Assembly (NCBI RefSeq): GCF_001545075.1
Contig: NZ_FCOB02000005.1
Coordinates: 237,243 to 301,242 of the forward strand
Origin: Caballeronia ptereochthonis
GTDB taxonomy: Bacteria > Pseudomonadota > Gammaproteobacteria > Burkholderiales > Burkholderiaceae
Reading direction: 5' to 3'
Length of the DNA stretch: 64,000 bases
Position 1 is the stretch's first letter; every line of letters starts with the position of its first letter. This document shows, piece by piece, positions 22,173 through 31,627 of the stretch. The notes below the pieces were generated by a model. It was not told where the DNA came from. It ran no database searches and worked only from the letters and a program-made list of their open reading frames with translations. A program made the translations under genes and the position numbers.

Positions 22173-22251
22173 CGGGAGATCCGGCAAGCGTCCGGCATCG
22201 AAAGAGCCCGGCGCGTCAGGCAAACGCGCGGGCCCCGCGCTGTCGGAAGGC

Positions 22252-22734
22252 TCAGGCCTCCTTGTTCAGCTTGATGTCATAGCTTGCCGTCACTGCGCCG
22301 CCACTCCCGCCCTGGGCGTTCTGGACGACATACTCCTGCTTGACCCTGGCGAACGAAAGCCGCACGAGTTCGCGAATGCCTGTGTCGCTGTTGCTGCCCG
22401 AGGGCTGGACCTTCGTCACGACCACGTCGTTCATCGTGATCTTCAGATACTCCAGCGGGTTGCCGCCCGCCTTGCGCACGGTGAGCAGGGCTTGATCGAT
22501 GTGCTTGCCGGTCAGGCAGTACTTCATCAGGTTCGGGCTCGCTCGGTCGACGAGGTGCTCGAAGCTCAGATCCTCGACGGCCGCCTTGCCGGCGCCGCCG
22601 CCCGATCCCATGTGCATGCTCGACTGTTGCGAGATTTCCCAACCCCAGTTCTTCACTTCGATCTCGTTCTTGTGCGCCGCGTCCTGCGATTCGCCATCGA
22701 TGCCGCTGATCTTGATAAAGATGTCCTGTGCCAT
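22252..22734 (-). CDS. hcp: T6SS tube protein Hcp
   Basis: This 160-residue Hcp1-family protein assembles into hexameric rings forming the inner tube that is expelled with VgrG. Features are DIFIKISGIDGESQDAAHKNEIEVKNWGWEISQ, SFEHLVDRASPNLMKYCLTGKHI and VVVTKVQPSGS. Two small hairpins precede it in the 108-base gap after tssC, and a good ribosome-binding site (CAGGAG) precedes the ATG. Hcp is needed in large amounts, so local processing or an internal promoter is plausible. Confidence 0.97.
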   Translation of the reverse strand: MAQDIFIKISGIDGESQDAAHKNEIEVKNWGWEISQQSSMHMGSGGGAGKAAVEDLSFEHLVDRASPNLMKYCLTGKHIDQALLTVRKAGGNPLEYLKITMNDVVVTKVQPSGSNSDTGIRELVRLSFARVKQEYVVQNAQGGSGGAVTASYDIKLNKEA

Positions 22735-22760
22735 CTGAAACTCCTGGTTTATGAAAATGC

Positions 22761-22799
22761 CGCGCTGTGCAGCGCGTTGTCCTACGGCCCGGGGCCGTA
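22761..22799 (-). promoter_or_regulatory. Two consecutive inverted repeats in the tssC-hcp gap
   Basis: TACGGCCC/GGGCCGTA (22783-22790 and 22792-22799, one-base centre) and CGCGCT/AGCGCG (22761-22766 and 22771-22776, GTGC centre on the + strand) lie side by side. In the leftward mRNA they come after tssC and before the hcp ribosome-binding site. They could act as a weak attenuator or as an mRNA-protecting hairpin for hcp. Confidence 0.45.
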
Positions 22800-22842
22800 T
22801 GCATGAGCGGCGGCGCGTCGTTTGCCGACGTCCGCCGCGCGA

Positions 22843-24339
22843 TCAGGCCGCTTCCTTCACCGAAGGCAGGCGCGCCACGAGACGCAGCGACACCGTCAGC
22901 CCTTCGAGCTGGAAGTGCGGACGCAGGAAGAACTTCGCCTGGTAGTAGCCGGGGTTGCCTTCGACCTCCTCGACGATCACCTCAGCCGCCGCGAGCGGGC
23001 GCTTCGCCTTGGTCTCTTGCGACGAGTTCGCCGGGTCCGCATCGACATAGTTCATGATCCATTCGTTGAGCCAGCGCTGCATGTCCTCGCGCTCGCGGAA
23101 CGTGCCGATCTTGTCGCGCACGATGCACTTGAGGTAGTGCGCGAAGCGCGAGCATGCGAACAGGTAGGGCAGCCGCGCGGACAGGTTCGCGTTTGCGGTG
23201 GCGTCCGCGTCCGAATATTCCGCGGGCTTCTGCAGCGACTGTGCGCCGATGAACGTCGCGTGATCCGTGTTCTTCCGATGCACGAGCGGAATGAAGCCGT
23301 TCTTCGACAACTCCGCTTCGCGGCGATCCGAGATCGCGATCTCGGTCGGGCACTTCATGTCGACACCGCCGTCGTCGGTCGGGAAAGTATGGCAGGGGAG
23401 ATTCTCGACCGTGCCGCCGGATTCCACGCCGCGAATCAGCGAGCACCAGCCGTACAGCTTGAACGAGCGGTTGATGTTCACGCCCATGGCGTAGGCCGCA
23501 TTGGACCAGGCGTAATTGCGATGATCAGGTCCGTTGGTGTCTTCCTCGAAGTCGAACTCGTCCACCGGATTGGTGCTGGCGCCGTACGGCAGGCGCGACA
23601 GGAAGCGCGGCATCGCAAGGCCGATATAGCGCGCGTCATCCGAGTTGCGCAGTGCGTTCCAGGGCGCGTATTCCAGATTCTGCGTGAAGATCTTCGTCAG
23701 ATCGCGCGGATTGGCGAGCTCCTGCCACGACTCCATCTGCAGCACCGAGGGCGACGCGCCGGAAACGAAGGGCGTGTGCGCCGCCGCGGCGACTTTCGCG
23801 ATCGAGCCGAGCAAGTCGACATCGGGCGGTGTGTGATCGAAGTAGTAATCCGCCACGAGACAGCCGTAGGGCTCACCGCCGAGCTGGCCGTACTCTTCCT
23901 CGTAGATCTGCTTGAAGAGCGGGCTCTGATCCCACGCGATTCCCTTGTAGCGCTTCATCGTGCGGCGCAACTCATCCTTTGAGACGTCCATGAAGCGAAT
24001 CTTCAGGCGCTCGTCGGTCTCGGTGTTCGAGACCAGATGATGCAGCCCGCGCCACGCCGACTCGAGCCTCTGGAAATCGGCGTGATGCAGGACCAGATTG
24101 ATCTGCTCGGAGAGCTTGTGATCGATCTGCGCAATGATCGATTCGATGCTCTTGTACGCGTCGTCGCTGATCGTGAGCGACTGCTGCAGCGCCTGCTCGG
24201 CGAGCGTGCGCACGGCGAATTCGACTGATTCGCGCGCGTGATCGGTCTTGGGGCGAAACTCCTGTGCGAGAAGCTGCGAGAACTCGCTGTGAGTGCCGGC
24301 CGCCGGGGCGGTGGCCGATGTCGTCTGGTATTGCGTCAT
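22843..24339 (-). CDS. tssC: T6SS sheath large subunit TssC
   Basis: This 498-residue TssC pairs with TssB to build the contractile sheath, which is disassembled by TssH. Family signatures are LHHADFQRLESAWRGLHHLV, YKGIAWDQSPLFKQIYEEEYGQLGGEPYG, NAAYAMGVNINRSFKLYGWCSLIRG and FARLPYLFACSRFAHYLK-like residues in the C-terminal gate region. Length is normal. It follows tssB by 49 bases. Confidence 0.98.
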   Translation of the reverse strand: MTQYQTTSATAPAAGTHSEFSQLLAQEFRPKTDHARESVEFAVRTLAEQALQQSLTISDDAYKSIESIIAQIDHKLSEQINLVLHHADFQRLESAWRGLHHLVSNTETDERLKIRFMDVSKDELRRTMKRYKGIAWDQSPLFKQIYEEEYGQLGGEPYGCLVADYYFDHTPPDVDLLGSIAKVAAAAHTPFVSGASPSVLQMESWQELANPRDLTKIFTQNLEYAPWNALRNSDDARYIGLAMPRFLSRLPYGASTNPVDEFDFEEDTNGPDHRNYAWSNAAYAMGVNINRSFKLYGWCSLIRGVESGGTVENLPCHTFPTDDGGVDMKCPTEIAISDRREAELSKNGFIPLVHRKNTDHATFIGAQSLQKPAEYSDADATANANLSARLPYLFACSRFAHYLKCIVRDKIGTFREREDMQRWLNEWIMNYVDADPANSSQETKAKRPLAAAEVIVEEVEGNPGYYQAKFFLRPHFQLEGLTVSLRLVARLPSVKEAA

Positions 24340-24388
24340 GGTTCTTCTCGTGTCTCGAGGTATGAATGCGCCGATGCGCGTGCAGGAC

Positions 24389-24949
24389 TTATTGCCGGGC
24401 CTCGCCTTCGGCTACGTGATCGTCCGACAGCGGCTTGGGCGTCTCGGCGAGTGATTTCAGTAGCGCGGGATCGGCGAGCAGCTTGTTGATGAGCGTCTCG
24501 GCGCCGGACTTGCCGTCCATGTAGGTCTGGAGATTGGCGAGCTGCGTGCGCGCATCGAGGAGCCGCCGCAGCGGCTCGACCTTGCGTGCGACCGCCGCCG
24601 GCGAGAAGTCATCCATCTTTTCGAAGGTCATGTCGACCATCAGATGGCCTTCTCCCGTGAGCGTGTTCTGCACCGCGAACGCGACGCGAGGCTTGATCGC
24701 CTTCATGCGCTCGTCGAAGTTCTCGATGTCGATGTCGAGAAAGCGGCGGTCCGCGACGGGCTGCAGCGGCTCGACGGGTTTCCCCGACAGATCGGCCAGC
24801 ACGCCCATGACGAAAGGCAGCTCGACCTTCTTTTCGGAGCCGTAGACCTCGACGTCGTATTCGATCTGCACGCGCGGAGCACGATTGCGAGCGATGAACT
24901 TCTGCGAGCTGTTTGGCTTCTGTACGCCGTTGATGTTTGAACTTGACAT
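24389..24949 (-). CDS. tssB: T6SS sheath small subunit TssB
   Basis: This 186-residue TssB has the typical N-terminal NSSQKFIARNRAPRVQIEYDVEVYG, the LPFVMGVLADLSG segment, and the C-terminal helix DARTQLANLQTYMDGKSGAETLINKLLADP. It forms the sheath with TssC. It lies 36 bases downstream of tssH in the leftward operon. Confidence 0.98.
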   Translation of the reverse strand: MSSSNINGVQKPNSSQKFIARNRAPRVQIEYDVEVYGSEKKVELPFVMGVLADLSGKPVEPLQPVADRRFLDIDIENFDERMKAIKPRVAFAVQNTLTGEGHLMVDMTFEKMDDFSPAAVARKVEPLRRLLDARTQLANLQTYMDGKSGAETLINKLLADPALLKSLAETPKPLSDDHVAEGEARQ

Positions 24950-24985
24950 GCATTGACTCCGGGAACGGGGTGGAAATCGACGGGA

Positions 24986-27697
24986 TCAGTCTTGCGGAAC
25001 GGTGTGAGGCGAGGTGCCCGCGCACGCCTGTTCGAACACGATGGCCGACGACGGCGCGGCCTTGCGATCGGCGATATCGATGCGGATGCGCGCGAGCGTC
25101 TGCTTCGACGAAAGCGCGTCGAGCCAGCGCGCCGCGAGACCGGGCAGCACGTGCTGCTCGATGAAACCGATGAGCATGCGAGCGCCGGTTTCCTGAACGA
25201 GGCAGTGCGCGACGATGTAGTCGACGAGGCTATCGCCGTACATGAGCTCGATGGCCTGGCTCTCGGCCATGCGCCGCACGACGCGATTCAGATGCAGCCG
25301 CACGATATCCGCGAGCGATGCGGATGCGAGCGGGCGGTAGGGCACGAGTGTTACGCGGCCAAGGAAGGCGGCGGGAAATGTCTTGAGCAGCTCCTGCGAC
25401 AGCGCCGCGCGCAGGCCATCCGAATCGGGGGCGAGCGAGGCGTCCGCGCACAGGCTCGTCACCAGCTCGGAACCCGCGTTGCTGGTCAGCAGGATGGTGG
25501 TGTTGCGAAAATCGACATGGCGGCCATCGCCGTCTTCCATGCAACCCTTGTCGAACACCTGAAAGAAGAGTTCGTGAACGTCGCTGTGGGCTTTTTCGAT
25601 TTCGTCGAGCAGCACCACGGAATACGGACGCCGGCGCACCGCCTCGGTGAGCACGCCGCCCTCGCCGTACCCGACATAGCCGGGCGGCGCGCCCTTCAAT
25701 CCCGAAACGGTGTGGGCTTCCTGATACTCGCTCATGTTCACCGTGATCAGATTCTGCTCACCGCCGTAGAGTGCTTCCGCAAGCGCGAGCGCGGTTTCCG
25801 TCTTGCCCACGCCGGAGGGGCCCGCCAGCAGGAAGACGCCAAGCGGCTTGCGCGGATCGGCGAGCCCGGCACGCGCAGTCTGAACCCGCTCGCCGATGAA
25901 TTGCAGGGCCTCGCTCTGGCCGATCACGCGCGCGGCAAGCGAACGTGGCAGCGCACGCACCGCGGCGACTTCATCGTTCACCATGCGGCCGACCGGAATG
26001 CCCGTCCAGTCCGAGACGATGGCGGCGACGACGGACTGATCGACTTCGGGAAAGACAAGCGGGGCATCTCCCTGCATGTCCTTGAGCGATGCTTCCAGAC
26101 TTCGCAGCCGGGCGCGGGTCGATGCTTCGCGTGCGGGCCCGGTTGCCTGCCCGTTCGCGGCGTCGCGAATCGAAGCGCGTGCGGCGCCAAGCGCCTGGGC
26201 GGCATCCAGCTGACGTTGCCATCGCTGTGCGAGAGCGGTTTCCTCTTCCTCGAGCGCGTGGATGCGATGCCGAAGGACAGCGGTCTCATCCTGTTCGAGG
26301 AGACCCATCTGCGCCTCGGATTCGAGCAGTTCCAGCTCCAGGCGGGCGGCGCGCGTGCGCTCCCGAGCGCTCTGGACTTCGCGCGGCAGAGCGTGCCGCG
26401 ATAGCGCGACGCGCGCGCATGCGGTGTCGAGGAGACTGATTGCCTTGTCCGGCAACTGACGCGATGGAATGTACCGATGCGAAAGCCGGACGGCCGCGCG
26501 GATGGCCTCATCGCGCACGACCACGCCGTGATGCCGGGAAAAGGCGCGAGCCAGCCCACGCAGCATGTCGATGGCCGCGTCCTCCGACGGCTCGGCGATT
26601 TGCAGCATCTGAAAACGCCGCGCGAGGGCGGGGTCCTTCTCGATGTGCCTCTTGTATTCGGTCCATGTGGTCGCACCGATCACGCGCACGGCGCCGCGTG
26701 CGAGAGCGGGCTTGAGCAGATTGGCGGCATCGCCGGTTCCCGCCTGTCCCCCGGCGCCGATGAGCGTGTGAACCTCGTCGACGAACAGAATGATCGGCGC
26801 GACCGATTTCTGCGCGGCGTCCAGCACGTGCTTCAGGCGCGCTTCGAACTCCCCCTTCATGCCCGCTCCGGCGAGCAACGCGCCCACGTCGAGCGCCATC
26901 AGGCGGACTTCGGAGAGCGAAGGCGGGACGTCGCGGTTGACGATGGCGAGCGCAAGCCCTTCGATTGCGGCTGTCTTGCCGACACCCGCTTCACCCGTCA
27001 GGAGGGGATTGTTCTGGCGCCGGCGCAGGAGGACGTCGATGATCGTGCGAATTTCCTGTTCGCGGCCGATGACCGGGTCGATTTCTCCCGCGCGAGCACG
27101 GGCAGTCAGGTCGATGCAGTATCGATCGAGGGAGGATTCCTGTCCCGTCGCGGGCAGCGTGCCAGAGGCGTCGGACGCCATGGCCGCGGAGAGGTCGGCG
27201 TTATCGTAGGGCAGGTCGTTGGCTTCCGGCGAGCCAATGATCCACTCACGCAGCGTTTCGCGCGGCAATTCGGGCGAGAGGCCAGCCAGGGTCGACGACA
27301 TGGACAGAAGCACGCGCCGCAGCTCGGGCGTCGTGATGAGCGCCGCCATCAGCCAGGCGCTGCGTATGCGCCGGTCGCCGAATTCCAGTGTGGCAAGCAC
27401 CCAGGCGCGTTCGATCGCAAGCTCGATGTGAAACGAGAAATCGCTGATGGAGCCTGCTCCGGACGGAAGCGCCGCCAACGCGCGGGACAGATCGCGGGTC
27501 AAGGCATCGAGATCGATCCGGGCGTGACGGACGATGCGATGCACGTCGCTATCCGGAAGCTGCAGCAACTGATGCAGCCAATGCACCAGTTCGACATACG
27601 GATTGCCCCGCAGTTTGCAGAATGCCGTCGCCGATTCGATGCTGCGGAAAAGCGTGGTCCCGAGCTTGCCGAACAATGCCTGACGCGAAATGGTCAT
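24986..27697 (-). CDS. tssH: T6SS sheath-recycling AAA+ ATPase TssH (ClpV)
   Basis: This 903-residue ClpB-like ATPase disassembles contracted TssBC sheath. An N-terminal repeat domain (1-160) precedes AAA domain 1 with Walker [10 protein letters not shown] (235-243) and Walker [13 protein letters not shown] short middle coiled coil (about 400-520) follows. AAA domain 2 has Walker [10 protein letters not shown] near residue 625 and [11 protein letters not shown]. The specific start [41 protein letters not shown] is characteristic of ClpV rather than ClpB. It is the first gene of the leftward operon, next to the AT-rich divergent gap. Confidence 0.97.
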   Translation of the reverse strand: MTISRQALFGKLGTTLFRSIESATAFCKLRGNPYVELVHWLHQLLQLPDSDVHRIVRHARIDLDALTRDLSRALAALPSGAGSISDFSFHIELAIERAWVLATLEFGDRRIRSAWLMAALITTPELRRVLLSMSSTLAGLSPELPRETLREWIIGSPEANDLPYDNADLSAAMASDASGTLPATGQESSLDRYCIDLTARARAGEIDPVIGREQEIRTIIDVLLRRRQNNPLLTGEAGVGKTAAIEGLALAIVNRDVPPSLSEVRLMALDVGALLAGAGMKGEFEARLKHVLDAAQKSVAPIILFVDEVHTLIGAGGQAGTGDAANLLKPALARGAVRVIGATTWTEYKRHIEKDPALARRFQMLQIAEPSEDAAIDMLRGLARAFSRHHGVVVRDEAIRAAVRLSHRYIPSRQLPDKAISLLDTACARVALSRHALPREVQSARERTRAARLELELLESEAQMGLLEQDETAVLRHRIHALEEEETALAQRWQRQLDAAQALGAARASIRDAANGQATGPAREASTRARLRSLEASLKDMQGDAPLVFPEVDQSVVAAIVSDWTGIPVGRMVNDEVAAVRALPRSLAARVIGQSEALQFIGERVQTARAGLADPRKPLGVFLLAGPSGVGKTETALALAEALYGGEQNLITVNMSEYQEAHTVSGLKGAPPGYVGYGEGGVLTEAVRRRPYSVVLLDEIEKAHSDVHELFFQVFDKGCMEDGDGRHVDFRNTTILLTSNAGSELVTSLCADASLAPDSDGLRAALSQELLKTFPAAFLGRVTLVPYRPLASASLADIVRLHLNRVVRRMAESQAIELMYGDSLVDYIVAHCLVQETGARMLIGFIEQHVLPGLAARWLDALSSKQTLARIRIDIADRKAAPSSAIVFEQACAGTSPHTVPQD

Positions 27698-28120
27698 GTC
27701 TTGAGATTTACGTCTGTCTGATGTTGAGGTTTCTGACTTTGATGGATGATAAGTAGATCGAATGGATGAAAACTATTTTCTACTCCGGATACAGAGAGTC
27801 GATGTCCGATGCGGTAATCAAAGCTGGATTCTTCGGGTGGCGATTGTAAACAGAATTCAAGTTCTACGAAATATATAGGGAAGCTAATTAATGAGGAAAT
27901 TTGTCCTTCCTGGATTTCACTCGCACAGACGCGCGAAGTCTTGCGGGGCGCATGCAATTTTTTGTCCCGCCGAACGTGTTGTCATCCGGTCATAAAAATT
28001 ACAATTAGGTATCCAACATATATCGATGAAATGAAATGTGGTGCTATACAATCGGCTGCCGCAACATGGATGGATATTTAACAGAACGTGTATAGCAGTG
28101 CATACGGAGTCAGTGTGGCG
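27698..28120. promoter_or_regulatory. AT-rich divergent promoter region of the T6SS operons
   Basis: The gap of about 420 bases separates the two divergent T6SS operons. By my count 27721-28080 is about 41% G+C, clearly lower than the surrounding genes. It must hold promoters for both directions. I could not find a convincing sigma-54 site (GG-N10-GC) or a strong sigma-70 pair; TTGTCA at about 27979 with TACAAT fifteen bases later is a weak rightward candidate. AT-rich tracts of this sort are typical H-NS-like silencer targets. Confidence 0.5.
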
Positions 28121-28789
28121 ATGGTCGTGCGGATTCGTCGCCCGTCCACGCCAGGCGAATCGGTCGTATCGAGCGCAATGCGTTCGAACGACGATCGCCG
28201 GCATGACGTCTTCGATTCCTTCGGCTGGTTCGGGCATGCGCCTGTCGCGAACGGTGGCGATCCGGTATTCGATCTGCTGGATGCAACGGCGAACCCGGGT
28301 GCGCCGGGCGGGTCGCGCGAATCGTCCGCGTGCGCAGATCCGGAGGCGGTGCAGTCTGGCGGCGATCCGTTGATGGATTCCCTCTACGAGCAATATCGCA
28401 CGGCATTGCAACAGCCATTCACCGCCGTTTCCGGCAAGTGGGTGAGCGCCGCCACGCCCGGGAGCGAAAGCGCGAAAGCGTGCAGCCAGGAGGCGCCGGA
28501 GTGGGCGCGGGACGCGGACTGTCCCATCACCAGCCTGCTGGGCGACATCCAGACCGTGGACGACGCATTCGACATGTCATCAGGCGTCGATTCCCACGGG
28601 GCGCATAGCGGCGAAGACATTCCCGAAATCCTCGGTCTCTTTGCTCCGCCGGAATATCAAGGGGCGCTCTCGCGATATACCGACGTGCTGCCGCCCGATC
28701 TGGTCAAGCGCGAGCACCATGCGCTTGCCATCGATAGTCCGATCCGCTTCCCGGATATCCCGCGCGGCATCGAGGAGCAGGCCAAATGA
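28121..28789 (+). CDS. T6SS accessory protein, TagK-like
   Basis: This ~222-residue protein is the first gene of the rightward T6SS operon. Recognisable segments are DPLMDSLYEQYRTAL, ITSLLGDIQTVDDAF and, near the end, IPEILGLFAPPEYQG...LARREHHALAID-like residues (here VKREHHALAIDSPIRFP), which I recall from TagK-type accessory proteins of Burkholderia T6SS clusters. I do not see the FHA domain that some TagK proteins carry. The start is uncertain: ATG 28121 has GGAG 11 bases upstream, while a GTG at 28088 is in frame. Its stop overlaps tagJ (ATGA). The function is unknown. Confidence 0.6.
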   Translation: MVVRIRRPSTPGESVVSSAMRSNDDRRHDVFDSFGWFGHAPVANGGDPVFDLLDATANPGAPGGSRESSACADPEAVQSGGDPLMDSLYEQYRTALQQPFTAVSGKWVSAATPGSESAKACSQEAPEWARDADCPITSLLGDIQTVDDAFDMSSGVDSHGAHSGEDIPEILGLFAPPEYQGALSRYTDVLPPDLVKREHHALAIDSPIRFPDIPRGIEEQAK

Positions 28790-29661
28790 GCGAATTCTCC
28801 AAGCCTCGGGCGGACATGGGCATCGCGTCCGGAGCGTCGCTCGCGGAACGCATCGAGTCGCTGGCGCAGAGCGTGCGCGCCGAGCCTGCAGCCGCCGCGC
28901 ATCGCTGGCCGCTTTTCCAGATGCTGTGTCTGACAGGCGAGTGGGAGCGCGCGCTGCTGCAGTTGCAGGTCTTGGCACAGCTCGATCAATCCCGGGAGCG
29001 CACGGCGCGCACTTACCGCGATCTGATACGCGCGGAACGGTGGCGCGAACGCGTCATGCTTGGCGCGCTGGAACCGGCGTTCGTATACGACGACGTTGAC
29101 GCATGGATGCGCGGTTTGCTCGACGCGCTGCGCCATGCCGCGCGCGGCGAATGGGACATGTGCGATGAAGCGCGGCTGCGGGCGCTGGACATGGCGCCGC
29201 TCGTGTCCGGGTTCGACGGGCCGAACACGTTCCAGTGGATCGGCGACGGCGATTCGCGTCTGGGCCCCGTCTGCGAATTCTTCGCCGCGGGCGGCTATCG
29301 CTGGATCGCGCTTTCCGATGTGGCGAACTGGCGGATTCCACGGCCCACCGCGCTCATCGACCTCGTATGGGCGCCCTGCGCGCTGACGTTGCGTGGCGGC
29401 GCGGTGTTGCATGGCTTCATGCCCGCGCGCTATTCCGGAAGTACGCATGCGCAACGGGACGATCGCGACGAGCTTTGCCAGGGAAGCAAGTCTGTCTGGC
29501 AGCAAGTCGGCCGCACGGGCGTCGTGGGTCTGGGCCGCAAGACCTGGACCACGGACGCCGGGGATTTCGGCATCTTCGAATTGGCTGAATGCTCTTTCGG
29601 TGACGGCGCACCGGGTGCGAACCCGCCGCTCGATACCGGTGACACGCAGGCGCAGCCATGA
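28786..29661 (+). CDS. tagJ: T6SS accessory protein TagJ (ImpE family)
   Basis: This 291-residue ImpE/TagJ protein has an N-terminal TPR-like helical part (AAAHRWPLFQMLCLTGEWERALLQLQVLAQLDQ). The ImpE core follows: SDVANWRIPRPTALIDLVWAPCALTLRGG and the C-terminal VGRTGVVGLGRKTWTTDAGDFGIFELAE. In other systems TagJ binds TssB or the sheath and modulates ClpV action. It overlaps the upstream gene by four bases and the tiny ORF at 29658 by four bases. In many clusters tssE comes next. Confidence 0.9.
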   Translation: MSEFSKPRADMGIASGASLAERIESLAQSVRAEPAAAAHRWPLFQMLCLTGEWERALLQLQVLAQLDQSRERTARTYRDLIRAERWRERVMLGALEPAFVYDDVDAWMRGLLDALRHAARGEWDMCDEARLRALDMAPLVSGFDGPNTFQWIGDGDSRLGPVCEFFAAGGYRWIALSDVANWRIPRPTALIDLVWAPCALTLRGGAVLHGFMPARYSGSTHAQRDDRDELCQGSKSVWQQVGRTGVVGLGRKTWTTDAGDFGIFELAECSFGDGAPGANPPLDTGDTQAQP

Positions 29662-29714
29662 AGCGGTCGGATCCCGAAACCAGCCGCCCGCACGTGGGTG
29701 CACGGCATGACTAG
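29658..29714 (+). other. 18-codon coupled ORF at the expected tssE position
   Basis: An ATG overlaps the tagJ stop (ATGA) and opens an 18-residue frame, MKRSDPETSRPHVGARHD, ending in TAG. The next gene, tssF, starts 23 bases later. The baseplate gene tssE often sits between tagJ and tssF, but no gp25/TssE-like protein is found here or elsewhere in the window. The ORF may be the scar of an internal tssE deletion, or chance; it is too short to identify. Confidence 0.35.
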
Positions 29715-29737
29715 CGTGAAATAGGGGAGATCGTCGC

Positions 29738-31627
29738 TTGGATCCCAGGCTACTCGAGTATTACAACCAGGAACTCGTCGCGCTTGCCGAAATCGGCGGC
29801 GAGTTCGCGCGCACGCATCCGAAAGTCGCCAATCGGCTGGGTCGCGAGGCCGGCGAATCGATCGATCCCTACGCGGAGCGGTTCATCGAATCGTTCGCGT
29901 TTCTGGCGGCGCGGATGCGTATCAAGATGGACACGGAGTCTTCGCGATGCGCCGCGCGCCTGCTGGAAGTCGTGTACCCGAACTATACGGCTCCCACGCC
30001 ATCGATGGCGGTGGCGCGGTTTCATCCGGATCCGCGCGTGTCCGAGCTCGCGGAAGGGTTCCGCATCGCGCGTGGCACTGCGCTCAGGAGTCGGGAAGCG
30101 CCGGGCGGAAAGACCGCGTGCGAATTCCGGACGAGTCAGGACGTCGTGCTCTACCCGCTCGAAATCACGAGTGCGGCGATCACGGGCATACCGACCGACA
30201 TTCCAATGCTGGAGCGGTACGTCCCGGCCGACACGCGCGTGCGCGGCGCGTTGCGGCTCCGGATCCGCACTTCGAGCCAGGCGGGCATCGCCGGCCTGCG
30301 CGGTCTGGATCGCTTGCCCATCTGTCTGGCGGGCGACGAGCACGTCGCATCGCATTTGTTCGAACTGGTTCATGCGGCGAGCGTTGTGACATTGATCCGC
30401 GCATCCTCGGATCCATGCAACGGCGCCGGCACGATCACGGCCGTCACGTCGGATGCGGTGATTTACGAAGGACTCGGAGCCGAGCAAGGGCTTCTGCCGC
30501 TCACCTGGACGAGCCATCACGGACACAACTTGCTGCGTGAGTATTTCGCTTGTCCCGGCCGCTTCTATTTCCTTACGCTCGCCGGGCTGGCATCGGGATT
30601 CTCTCGCGTGCAGGGAAGCGAGGTGGAGGTCGTCGTATTGCTCGATCAGCCGGGCGAGCGGCTCGCCGAACTGGTCGATGCATCGCGTTTCGCGCTTTTC
30701 TGCTCGCCGGTGATCAACCTCTTTCCGAGCCGCACCGACCGCATCGAGCTCTCGCGGGTGGACGCCGAATTCCATCTCGTGCCGAGGCGCCTCGCACCGC
30801 TCGACTACGAGGTCTTCTCTGTCGAGTCGCTGCGAGGTCACCTGCGCGGCGGATCTTCCACGCTGGAGTTTCGGCCGCTGTATCAGACGCTCAACATGGA
30901 CCACGGAAACTACGGGCGCTATTTCTCGTTGCGGCGCGAGCCTCGCATGCTGTCGGAAGAAAGGCGCCGTCACGGGTCACGCACGCACTATTCGGGAACC
31001 GAAGCATACGTGTCGCTGGTCGATCAGCATGAGCCGCCTTATCGCGCGGACATGCATGCTCTGTCCGTGGATGCGTGGCTCACGAATCGGGATCTGGCAC
31101 CGCTCGTTCCCCGCGACGGCGTGAACGATCTCTTCGCCGATCATTCCGCCCCGCTGGCGAGCGTGGGTCTGATCCGGCCGCCGAGTCCGCCTCATCCGCC
31201 CTTCGCGGAGCGCGAAACGATCAGGCGCCTGGTCCGTTTGCTCAACTTCAGCCAACTGCCGCTCGAGGACATCGATCATCGGCCGGGTGGGCAGGCGCTG
31301 CGCGACATGCTGCGGCTTTTTCTTCCAGGCGGCGATGTGGCGCATCAACGTCAGATCGAGAGTCTCGTCGGCGTGAAGATGCGGCACGCTTCGCACAAGC
31401 TGCCGAGCAAGGGGCCGCTCGTGTTCGGGCGCGGCATCGAATGCGTGCTGACCGTCGATGAAACCGGCTTCTCGGGCGCGAGTCCGTACCTTTTCGGGCT
31501 CGTGCTGGAGCACTACATGACACGCCATGCATCCATCAACTCATTCGTTCAAACCGAGCTCCAGTCGATACAACGGGGCCGCGTGATGCGCTGGCCCGCG
31601 CGGATGGGCGCGCGAGGATCGGCTTGA
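29738..31627 (+). CDS. tssF: T6SS baseplate protein TssF, copy 1
   Basis: This 629-residue TssF is a wedge component of the baseplate together with TssG, TssK and normally TssE. Signatures are LLEYYNQELVALAEIGGEFARTHPKVANRLG, RLLEVVYPNYTAPTPSMAV, TSQDVVLYPLEITSAAITG, FCSPVINLFP and LDYEVFSVESLRG. It begins at a TTG (29738) with AGGGGAG about 8 bases upstream. Its stop overlaps the tssG ATG by one base. A second full-length homologue is at 33895. This copy is in the normal tssFG position and is probably the ancestral one. Confidence 0.95.
   Translation: MDPRLLEYYNQELVALAEIGGEFARTHPKVANRLGREAGESIDPYAERFIESFAFLAARMRIKMDTESSRCAARLLEVVYPNYTAPTPSMAVARFHPDPRVSELAEGFRIARGTALRSREAPGGKTACEFRTSQDVVLYPLEITSAAITGIPTDIPMLERYVPADTRVRGALRLRIRTSSQAGIAGLRGLDRLPICLAGDEHVASHLFELVHAASVVTLIRASSDPCNGAGTITAVTSDAVIYEGLGAEQGLLPLTWTSHHGHNLLREYFACPGRFYFLTLAGLASGFSRVQGSEVEVVVLLDQPGERLAELVDASRFALFCSPVINLFPSRTDRIELSRVDAEFHLVPRRLAPLDYEVFSVESLRGHLRGGSSTLEFRPLYQTLNMDHGNYGRYFSLRREPRMLSEERRRHGSRTHYSGTEAYVSLVDQHEPPYRADMHALSVDAWLTNRDLAPLVPRDGVNDLFADHSAPLASVGLIRPPSPPHPPFAERETIRRLVRLLNFSQLPLEDIDHRPGGQALRDMLRLFLPGGDVAHQRQIESLVGVKMRHASHKLPSKGPLVFGRGIECVLTVDETGFSGASPYLFGLVLEHYMTRHASINSFVQTELQSIQRGRVMRWPARMGARGSA

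Noticed and set aside
27694..27957. 87-codon minus-strand ORF in the divergent T6SS gap
   Set aside because: No homology or good RBS, and it overlaps the tssH start region; AT-rich non-coding DNA is more likely.
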